A DNA stretch of 12,342 nt, taken from Acidobacteriota bacterium. GTDB lineage: Bacteria > Acidobacteriota > Terriglobia > UBA7540. Below are positions 6,927-12,342 of this stretch, piece by piece. The translations under genes were made by a program, and so were the position numbers. The notes below the pieces were generated by a model. That model had not been told where the DNA came from. It made no database searches and saw only the letters and a program-made list of their open reading frames with translations. Each line of letters starts with the position of its first letter. Position 1 is the stretch's first letter. The stretch covers positions 1 through 12,342 of the forward strand of contig JAKAWO010000054.1 of NCBI GenBank assembly GCA_021827255.1, in the 5' to 3' direction.

Positions 6927-8096
6927 TCACGATGCGCGATTCAGCTTCTGCAAGCGTCGTGCGGCTTCATCGAGGGTGGCATCCGTCTTGCAAAATGCGA
7001 AACGAACTTGCCGGCTTCCTGCCGCGCGATCGCCGTAGAAGCTGCTGCCGGGAACCGCCGCGATGCCGATGTTTTCGATTAAATGGCGAGTGAAGGCAAC
7101 GTCATTGGGGAATCCAAAGGCCTCAATATCGGTCATGATGTAGTACGCCCCGGACGGCTTGAAGCACTTGAAATCAGCGGACTCGAGCGCTTCCATCATG
7201 CGATCGCGCCGCGCCAGGTACTTGTCGTGAAGCTGGCGGTAATAATCCTCCGGCAAGCGCAAGGCGGTCACGCCCGCCTGTTGCAGAGGGGCCGCGGCGC
7301 CAACCGTCAGGAAGTCGTGAACTTTGCGGATGGCGTCGGTAATTTCCGGCGGCGCGACGGCATATCCCACCCGCCAGCCCGTCACGCTATAAGTCTTGGA
7401 CAGGCTGTTGATGGTAATCGTTCTCTCGCGCATGCCGTCGAGAGTGGCGATCGAAATGTGGCGGCAGCCGTCATAGACCAGATGTTGATAGATTTCATCG
7501 GTAATCACCGTCACGTTCCAATGACGCGCGAGAGCGGCGATGGTTTCCAGCTCGGCGCGGGTAAAAACCTTTCCCGTGGGATTGTGGGGCGTATTCAGAA
7601 TCAAAGCTCGAGTCCGCCGATTGAATGCGGCCGCCAATTCATCGGGATCAAAGCCCCAGCCGGGCGGGCGCAGCGGAACCAAGCGAGGGCGAGCGTCGCT
7701 CAAAATTGCGTCGGGGCCGTAATTTTCGTAGAAGGGTTCAAAGATGATGACCTCTTCGCCGGGATCTACCACGGCGAGCAACGACGCGATCATGGCCTCG
7801 GTTGAGCCGCAGCAGACGGTCAGCTCGCGTTCCGCGTCAATCTCCAGGGCCGTGTCCTTCTTAAACCGCTCCGCGATGGCGTTGCGGAGCTCGCGCGCGC
7901 CCCAAGTGATGGCGTATTGGTTGATATCGGCGCGAATGGCCGCCACCGCGGCTTCCTTCACTTCCTCGGCGGCGGGAAAATCCGGGAAGCCCTGCGCCAG
8001 GTTGACCGCCCCGTGCTTGAGCGCCAGGCGGGTCATCTCTCGGATGACAGATTCCGTGAACTGCCTCGCCTTATGGGATACCGGAGAACGTTTCAT
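6927..8096 (-). CDS. PLP-dependent class I/II aminotransferase (methionine/kynurenine/aspartate type)
   Basis: From the ATG at 8096 the protein is 389 residues, the usual length for fold-type I aminotransferases. Key features are NLAQGFPDFP near the start, N172 in NTPHNPTG, D200 and Y203 in TDEIYQHLVYD, the Schiff-base lysine K234 in NSLSKTYSVTGWRVGY, VPGSSFYGD, and R365 in VRFAFCKTD, which would bind the substrate carboxylate. The QGFPDF and VPGSSFY patterns point to the YbdL/kynurenine aminotransferase branch, which transfers amino groups from methionine, aromatic amino acids or kynurenine to a 2-oxo acid in the cytoplasm. Substrate choice is inferred. A start at 8165 would add 23 residues and overlap the transglycosylase gene; AAGG 9 nt before 8096 favours the shorter form. 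It is the third gene of a likely operon, 37 bp after the transglycosylase gene. Confidence 0.9.
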   Translation of the reverse strand: MKRSPVSHKARQFTESVIREMTRLALKHGAVNLAQGFPDFPAAEEVKEAAVAAIRADINQYAITWGARELRNAIAERFKKDTALEIDAERELTVCCGSTEAMIASLLAVVDPGEEVIIFEPFYENYGPDAILSDARPRLVPLRPPGWGFDPDELAAAFNRRTRALILNTPHNPTGKVFTRAELETIAALARHWNVTVITDEIYQHLVYDGCRHISIATLDGMRERTITINSLSKTYSVTGWRVGYAVAPPEITDAIRKVHDFLTVGAAAPLQQAGVTALRLPEDYYRQLHDKYLARRDRMMEALESADFKCFKPSGAYYIMTDIEAFGFPNDVAFTRHLIENIGIAAVPGSSFYGDRAAGSRQVRFAFCKTDATLDEAARRLQKLNRAS

Positions 8097-8133
8097 GCCG
8101 GTTCGCCTTGTGCAATTAGAGCCCTCCGCAGCG

Positions 8134-10428
8134 TCATCTTGTTCCGCCCAGGGTCGCGGATCCAACCCTCAACCGGCCGCGATGCGCGGAGAACTCTGGC
8201 CGGCGCGGCGTGCAAGCCATGTACGACACCCGTCCCGCCAGCATCCTTCGGTAAAGGATCTGATCCCGAAGAACCGCCCGAACGTAAATGCGCGTGCCCG
8301 GAAATGGAATCATCTCAATAAAATCCTCCCGACCACGGAAGGAATAAACGCGGAGCCAATCATCCACGCGGGTGGGTCCAGCGTTGTAAGCCGCCAGCGC
8401 GACCGCCAAGTTTCCGTGATATCGCTTCATCAGCCCTCGGAGGTAGGCGCAGCCGGCGCGGAGATTGTAGCAGGGACTCCCCAGCCGCGCGGCCAAGGCG
8501 CGCGCGGCCGGGGCGCGTGACCGGTCAAGAATCTGCATCAGGCCAAGCGCGTGCGCTGGGGAAACCGCTTTAGGATAAAATCCCGATTCCTCCCGAATCA
8601 ACGCCATGATCAGATATGGATCGAGGCCCTCCTGGCGCGCTTCGCGGTCCACCAGCGCCCAAAAAGAGCGCGGGTAGAGAAGCGCCCAAAGACTGCGGGG
8701 AAGGGTCCGGAATGACGCATCCTGGTAGCGCCCGATCAATTTTCGCGTCAGGTATATTCCCCGGTCAGGACGCCCCCGTTCAGCTTCGATCCGGCTCAGC
8801 GCGAAAATCAGGTCAGGCTGGGAGGAGCGATCCCTCAGGAGCCCGCGCAGACACTCGCTCGCCAGCTTGCGAAGACTGAGCGAAGCCAGAGCGAGATAAG
8901 GGCGCAACCACACCTCGCTCGAAGGATGAACGCAAGGATTGAATGGCAGGCTACGGGGAGGCGGAATCAAGCCGGTAAGCTTACGGATATCCAAAGCTTG
9001 ATGATGTCCGCGGGGATTCCGGGCCATTCGTTTTACCTTTGCCAACCGACCCAGCCGGTCGGCTGCGCGGAGCGCGTAGTAGCCGTGTCCATAGCGCCGT
9101 CGGAGAAGTTGGTAGAGTTCGCGCGCCTCCCGGGGATCGCCTAGATCTTCCGCTAAGCGGCCAAGAAAGTAGAGCGCGCCCGCCGTTCGCAAGGATGAAG
9201 GATACCGCTCGATGTAATCCAGCAGCGCAGCGCGTGCGTCGGCCGATGCGCCCTTAAAATACGCGAGCCAAGCCGCGCGCCATGCGGCGTCTTCGCCTAG
9301 AGGTAGGTTCGGGAACGCCCCGGCTACATTGCGATAGAGGGCAGCGGCCAAGTTGACGTTTCCCCGCTCGAGATAGTCGCTGGCGGCCGAATACAACCCT
9401 TGCGCGTACCATGGAGAATCGGGGTGATGGATTCGAAGCTGATCGAGCGCCCGGTTCATCGCCTTCTCGTCACTGGTATCCATGTACGCTTCGACCAAAA
9501 GGCGTTCCCGCTCGGCATTGAGGGCAGGCGAAAGCGGAACCCCGGAGCGCAGAACTTGAATCGCCGCCGGTTCCTGGTTCAGACGCAGCAGGCAGAGAGC
9601 TTTTCCTAGAATCCATTCCCATCTCTCAGGGCTGCGCGGGCGTACTCTTAGCAGACGCGCGTACTCTTTCAGGGCCGCGTCGAAACGGCCGGCTGCAAAG
9701 AGCTTTTGAGCCCGCGCCGTGACAATCCGGTCTGAAACCCGCGGATATCGCGCCCCCAGTGTCGCCTTGAGTCTCCGCAGAGCCTCGGCGGCAACGTTCG
9801 CTTCGGGCGTGGTTGGGAAGGCATAGTAAATGTCTTGATCGAGGCGCGCGGCGGCGAGCGGAGCTCCGGACGCTTCGTAAGCCAACGCGAGTTGGAGCGA
9901 TAAATCGGAGCGTTGAAAAGTTCGCGGATAACTCGTGAGGGTGCGGACCGCCTTCGCCGCTTGGCCTGACTGAAGATAGGCCCAGGCCAGCAAGCCGATG
10001 GCCTTGGTCAACGCTGTGCTGCCGGGAAATTCCCGCGCGAAGGAGTGAAGCAGACCCACTACGCGCGCCGTCTGGCCGTCCCGATAGTCTGTTTGAGCAA
10101 GATAGTAAACGGCAAGATCACGGAGCGGGAATTCATCCGCCGCCGCCCGCGCCAGGTCCCTCTCTGCCTGCGGATATAGGCCAGCCTTGCACTCGCGATA
10201 TCCTAGCGCGAAGTAGGCGTAACCGCGAACCACGCCGCGAGGACGCCTGCCGGCGTAGGCCCTCAAAGCGCTCCAACCGGCCGGATGGGTCGCTTGTGAG
10301 GCAAGACGGATTAAGCGCGCAGGGAGAGCGCGAGCATCGGGGGCGCGGACTTTTGCCCTCGAGGCAGCGAGTCGCGGGCCCGCCATCACCGCGAGCGCGC
10401 AAGCCAGGGTTTTTAGTGAGGGTCTCAC
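8134..10428 (-). CDS. Soluble lytic murein transglycosylase (Slt-type) with long helical-repeat N-terminus
   Basis: The 764-residue protein starts with GTG (10428-10426), whose bases overlap the TGA stop of the preceding gene (GTGA), so translation is probably coupled. A signal peptide-like start (MRPSLKTLACALAVMAGPRL) suggests export to the periplasm. Residues about 40-560 are alpha-helical, TPR-like repeats, as in the superhelical ring of Slt70. The catalytic SLT domain (about 590-735) has the glutamate E614 in ALIREESGFYPKAVSPAHAL, then GLMQI, and AYNAGP at 680-685. A family-like ending EMIPFPGTRIYVRAVLRDQI closes the domain, and a basic tail of about 30 residues follows. The enzyme cuts the MurNAc-GlcNAc bond in peptidoglycan, forming 1,6-anhydro-muropeptides. 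It is longer than E. coli Slt70 (about 645 residues) because of extra repeats and the tail. It is the second gene of a probable three-gene operon. Confidence 0.92.
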   Translation of the reverse strand: MRPSLKTLACALAVMAGPRLAASRAKVRAPDARALPARLIRLASQATHPAGWSALRAYAGRRPRGVVRGYAYFALGYRECKAGLYPQAERDLARAAADEFPLRDLAVYYLAQTDYRDGQTARVVGLLHSFAREFPGSTALTKAIGLLAWAYLQSGQAAKAVRTLTSYPRTFQRSDLSLQLALAYEASGAPLAAARLDQDIYYAFPTTPEANVAAEALRRLKATLGARYPRVSDRIVTARAQKLFAAGRFDAALKEYARLLRVRPRSPERWEWILGKALCLLRLNQEPAAIQVLRSGVPLSPALNAERERLLVEAYMDTSDEKAMNRALDQLRIHHPDSPWYAQGLYSAASDYLERGNVNLAAALYRNVAGAFPNLPLGEDAAWRAAWLAYFKGASADARAALLDYIERYPSSLRTAGALYFLGRLAEDLGDPREARELYQLLRRRYGHGYYALRAADRLGRLAKVKRMARNPRGHHQALDIRKLTGLIPPPRSLPFNPCVHPSSEVWLRPYLALASLSLRKLASECLRGLLRDRSSQPDLIFALSRIEAERGRPDRGIYLTRKLIGRYQDASFRTLPRSLWALLYPRSFWALVDREARQEGLDPYLIMALIREESGFYPKAVSPAHALGLMQILDRSRAPAARALAARLGSPCYNLRAGCAYLRGLMKRYHGNLAVALAAYNAGPTRVDDWLRVYSFRGREDFIEMIPFPGTRIYVRAVLRDQILYRRMLAGRVSYMACTPRRPEFSAHRGRLRVGSATLGGTR

Positions 10429-11609
10429 ACCTTCGGGCCGGGATAGTCTGAACCGAGCAGGGAGGGATCGCCTTGGGCCAGGCTGCGGACGAGCTCTTCG
10501 TGGAAGTAATCAACCTGCTTGGCAACCGTGCTACCAAATCGTTTTTGGTAAGTCTGACGGCTTCTCTCGATATCGCTTTTTAACCGCTGGAAAAGGTCGT
10601 GATTTTTCCTGCCCTCGGCCACCTTGGTTTTGTTATAAAGCTCAATTTCGGATATCAACAGCCGCGAAAATCGCTCGGCATCTTTGTGAACCCTTCGGTC
10701 AACTCCGCTGAGCTTGTCCAAATTGATCGCCGCGCGCGCCGGCGCAGATTCCCCAGCCGTTACGCCAGACTCGGCGGCTTGAGTTGCCGGAACGGGCTCT
10801 TCGACCGCGCTCGTCGCGGCGGTGCTCGCCAATTCTTCCTTGGGCTGCGTCTTGAGCTCGTCCGCTGCGGCAGGAACCGTAGCTGTTTCGGCTTCTGCCG
10901 CGGCTTCAGCGGGCCCTCGTGGGGCTGCCACGGGCTGCGGTTGAGCTGCGGTGGATGTGGCGGGTAGGCGGTCCAGTTGTGCGCTGGCAAATTCAGCCAG
11001 AATCTTGAGCGCCTCTACCGGCAAAGGGCCGTCCTCGCCCCAGTCGCAATAGAGAACCGCGCCGACCGACCCGGCCGTTCGAATCGGCAGAAGCAGGATC
11101 GCGGCTCGCTCGGGGGGTTCAAAAGCGTCGAGCAACTCGCGGCTTCCGAGCGCCGCCGCCTTGGTCTCTACCGCCGCACCGGTTTCGTAAACGTTCTGAA
11201 AACAATCATTTGACCCCAAGGGGATGACCAGAGACCTCAGAATCTGCTCATCCCGCTTAAAACCTCGAGTCGAACAGCACCACGCCGTCTGGTCTCGCAA
11301 ACTGAAAATCGCCGAGCGCGCCCCAGCCTGATGCGCCTCTTCCGCCAGGGTCGCGAAGACACCCTCCAGCGAAGTTGCCTTCGCCAGGTTCTGCACGGCG
11401 GCCAGCAGCCACCCAAGAGAGACCACCGCCGCCGCTGCTGGTGAGGACTGCACTTGCAGCGCCTGAAGCTGCTCCTGAACCGATCTCTCGAGTTGCTTGT
11501 GCTGGCGTGCAGCTTCCTGAAGGCCATGTTCGAGCTTTTGGATTCGTTCGGCTTCCGACCGAAGCTCCAGTTCCAGCCGTTCACGCACCCGGTCCAACGA
11601 TTCAGGCAA
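10425..11609 (-). CDS. GAF-like domain protein with coiled coil and unassigned conserved C-terminal domain
   Basis: The 394-residue protein starts with TTG (11609-11607), supported by GGAGGAG 6 nt upstream. Residues about 1-52 are charged heptads predicted to form a coiled coil. Residues about 65-215 look like a GAF domain (LAKATSLEGVFATLAEEAHQ, AGARSAIFSLRDQ, then IPLGSNDCFQNVYETGAAVE and ILLLPIRTAGSVGAVLYCDW), a fold that senses small ligands or proteins. An Ala/Pro/Glu/Thr-rich linker covers about 218-300. The C-terminal 90 residues (VDRRVHKDAERFSRLLISEI, ELYNKTKVAEGRKNHDLFQR, DYFHEELVRSLAQGDPSLLG) are helical, and I believe they recur in acidobacterial and deltaproteobacterial proteins without an assigned function. 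No signal peptide or membrane segment is seen, so it is probably cytoplasmic. No kinase, HD or GGDEF output domain is fused. It heads the operon with the transglycosylase and aminotransferase. A signalling or scaffold role is inferred. Confidence 0.85.
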   Translation of the reverse strand: MPESLDRVRERLELELRSEAERIQKLEHGLQEAARQHKQLERSVQEQLQALQVQSSPAAAAVVSLGWLLAAVQNLAKATSLEGVFATLAEEAHQAGARSAIFSLRDQTAWCCSTRGFKRDEQILRSLVIPLGSNDCFQNVYETGAAVETKAAALGSRELLDAFEPPERAAILLLPIRTAGSVGAVLYCDWGEDGPLPVEALKILAEFASAQLDRLPATSTAAQPQPVAAPRGPAEAAAEAETATVPAAADELKTQPKEELASTAATSAVEEPVPATQAAESGVTAGESAPARAAINLDKLSGVDRRVHKDAERFSRLLISEIELYNKTKVAEGRKNHDLFQRLKSDIERSRQTYQKRFGSTVAKQVDYFHEELVRSLAQGDPSLLGSDYPGPKV

Positions 11610-11615
11610 TGAATT

Positions 11616-11622
11616 CTCCTCC
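11616..11622 (-). promoter_or_regulatory. Ribosome binding site that fixes a TTG start
   Basis: On the minus strand GGAGGAG lies 6 nt before the TTG at 11609. The next upstream codons include no ATG or GTG in frame near this site, so the strong site decides for the rare TTG start codon. Confidence 0.75.
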
Positions 11623-11641
11623 GCCTCTCAATTCTCGCCCT

Positions 11642-11669
11642 ATTTTACAGCCCAACTCCGGTGTGTCAA
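11642..11669 (-). promoter_or_regulatory. Strong sigma-70-type promoter of the GAF-transglycosylase-aminotransferase operon
   Basis: On the minus strand TTGACA (11669-11664, perfect) and TAAAAT (11647-11642, 5 of 6) are 16 nt apart. Transcription would start near 11634, giving a leader of about 25 nt that contains the GGAGGAG site. It points away from ssrA. Confidence 0.75.
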
Positions 11670-11727
11670 CTGCATTATCCCCAAAACCGCCGTTTAGATC
11701 AGGAAGCAAACACGTCCTTGACACACC
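11660..11727. repeat. Perfect 10-bp inverted repeat joining two divergent -35 regions
   Basis: GGTGTGTCAA (11660-11669) and TTGACACACC (11718-11727) are exact reverse complements separated by 48 bp. Six bases of each arm are the -35 box of one of the two divergent promoters, and the extra four (CACC) lie in the spacers. The shared extra bases could be chance, promoter duplication, or a binding site for one regulator acting on both. Confidence 0.7.
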
Positions 11728-11746
11728 TGACTGGGTGGCGTAGGCT
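11718..11746 (+). promoter_or_regulatory. Promoter of ssrA
   Basis: TTGACA (11718-11723, perfect) and TAGGCT (11741-11746, 3 of 6 but with the key T1, A2 and T6) are spaced 17 nt. The first base of mature tmRNA (11754) lies 7 nt after the -10 box, which is the expected start point, so little or no 5' trimming would be needed. Confidence 0.7.
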
Positions 11747-11753
11747 GAAATGA

Positions 11754-12122
11754 GGGGGCGTTCCGGTTTCGACGGAAGCTCTGGCGCTCAGAAGGCACGC
11801 CGGGGGTCCCACACCACCCGTAATCGGAGTGGGAAAACACAACTGCCAACGCGCAGTATGCTTACGCTGCCTAATTAGAGGCAACGCGTCTCCTTCACCC
11901 GGCCCGCAGGGCGGAGTGAGGCGTCGCAAAGCGGGCTAGACTGAAGTTCGCCGCCTGAGAACTTCGGGCGAGATTCCGGGCAACCGGAGCCGGGCTAGCG
12001 GACGGTTCGTTCTTGCCCTTTCCTGAGAACCGTCGGCGAAGATTAGAGCGAAGGGGATAAGCGTGTAGGCTTCTGGCCGTTAGGCTTTTCGGACGGGGGT
12101 TCGACTCCCCCCGCCTCCACCA
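11754..12122 (+). ncRNA. ssrA: tmRNA (transfer-messenger RNA)
   Basis: This 369-nt RNA rescues stalled ribosomes by acting first as an alanine tRNA and then as a short message that adds a degradation tag, together with SmpB. The 5' end GGGGGCG (11754-11760) pairs with CGCCTCC (12112-12118) as a 7-bp acceptor stem with one G-U pair, followed by A and an encoded CCA. The T arm near the 3' end has GGGGG-TTCGACT-CCCCC. The 5' segment GGTTTCGACGG matches the conserved tmRNA D-like region. The tag frame ends GCT TAC GCT GCC TAA. It is a one-piece, not a circularly permuted, tmRNA. A separate promoter sits directly upstream. No convincing intrinsic terminator with a T run is seen downstream. Exact pseudoknot boundaries were not worked out. 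Confidence 0.96.
11845..11874 (+). other. tmRNA tag reading frame, probable tag ANAQYAYAA
   Basis: GCC AAC GCG CAG TAT GCT TAC GCT GCC TAA encodes ANAQYAYAA and a stop, with the AA end needed for ClpXP-type degradation and the A-N start common in bacterial tags. The frame is open upstream too: resuming at GAA (11833) would add ENTT. I favour GCC as the resume codon because tags most often start with Ala-Asn and are 8-15 residues long. Confidence 0.7.
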
Positions 12123-12163
12123 TGCAACCTGTCTGTTTTCAGTCATTTGTTTGTGCAGGTTTC

Positions 12164-12213
12164 GAGTTGCAGGGAGATTGTACGATTCACAATCGGATCA
12201 GCCCTGCAAGCTC
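12164..12213. repeat. Two-tier hairpin downstream of ssrA
   Basis: Outer arms TTGCAGGG (12167-12174) and CCCTGCAA (12202-12209) pair perfectly and can extend to GAG (12164-12166) with CTC (12211-12213) across one bulged G. Inside, GATTGT (12176-12181) and ACAATC (12189-12194) form a second perfect stem with a 7-nt loop. The internal loop is asymmetric (A against GGATCAG). No T run follows, so it is not a classic terminator. It might protect or end the ssrA transcript, or be part of a mobile-element end. I see no supportable gene in 12123-12342. Confidence 0.5.
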
Positions 12214-12342
12214 ACCCGACGGTGTCTCTAATTGCCCTTGCCGCTCCCGCGTCCAAGGCGTGGGGAAGAGACGGGCATCCGCTTTACCTTGACTTCCAGC
12301 CAGTGTGAGGGTCGTTCGGCAAGCGGCCGAGCATCTGGTCAA

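Noticed and set aside
11895..12146. 83-residue minus-strand frame containing WWRRGESNPRPK
   Set aside because: This is the known artefact of translating the antisense of a tRNA-like 3' end; it lies over the tmRNA T arm and acceptor stem.
12153..12308. Plus-strand GTG-started frame of about 50 codons after ssrA
   Set aside because: It has no ribosome site, runs through the nested hairpin, and has no recognisable motif.
12284..12340. Open minus-strand tail encoding DQMLGRLPNDPHTGWKSR and a stop at the right edge
   Set aside because: At 18 residues it is too short to call; it could be the end of a gene outside the window, but other frames here are equally open.
11754..12342. Genomic island or prophage integrated at the 3' end of ssrA
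   Set aside because: There is no integrase gene and no second copy of the ssrA 3' end in the window; only 220 bp beyond ssrA can be seen.

Overview
The window looks like a chromosomal segment of an acidobacterium: GC-rich, soil or sediment type, perhaps the Terriglobia/Solibacter side of Acidobacteriota. This is inferred from the protein style (Ala/Pro-rich linkers, a signal-peptide protein of a type common in acidobacteria, a GAF protein with an unassigned C-terminal domain) and from a tmRNA tag ending YAYAA. No rRNA or marker gene confirms it. I see no insertion sequence, phage gene, CRISPR array or toxin-antitoxin pair. The region reads as housekeeping and accessory metabolic DNA rather than an island.

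Left part (1-4001), all on the minus strand: a TrmJ/TrmH-family RNA 2'-O-methyltransferase cut by the window edge; a 414-residue exported protein of unknown function; a 47-residue very basic small ORF with its own promoter candidate; and a multi-pass membrane protein of the lipase maturation factor (LMF1) family that ends at a clear rho-independent terminator. The small ORF's promoter candidate overlaps that terminator.

Middle (about 3860-6881): a divergent region carries a promoter candidate for a secreted family 2 glycoside hydrolase on the plus strand, with both catalytic glutamates present.

Right part (6927-11609), minus strand: three genes probably form one operon, transcribed GAF/coiled-coil protein, then soluble lytic transglycosylase (4-bp overlap), then class I aminotransferase (37-bp gap). 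A strong sigma-70-type promoter (TTGACA-16-TAAAAT) drives it, followed by a GGAGGAG ribosome site and a TTG start. Back to back with it lies ssrA (tmRNA, 11754-12122) with its own TTGACA promoter, placed so that transcription would start at the mature 5' end. The two -35 regions form a perfect 10-bp inverted repeat. After ssrA there is a two-tier hairpin, and no gene I can support up to the window end.

No clear undescribed multi-gene system is visible. The best leads are the GAF protein coupled to a cell-wall lytic enzyme, the orphan basic microprotein, the bacterial LMF homologue beside a secreted glycosidase, and the symmetric ssrA/operon promoter region.
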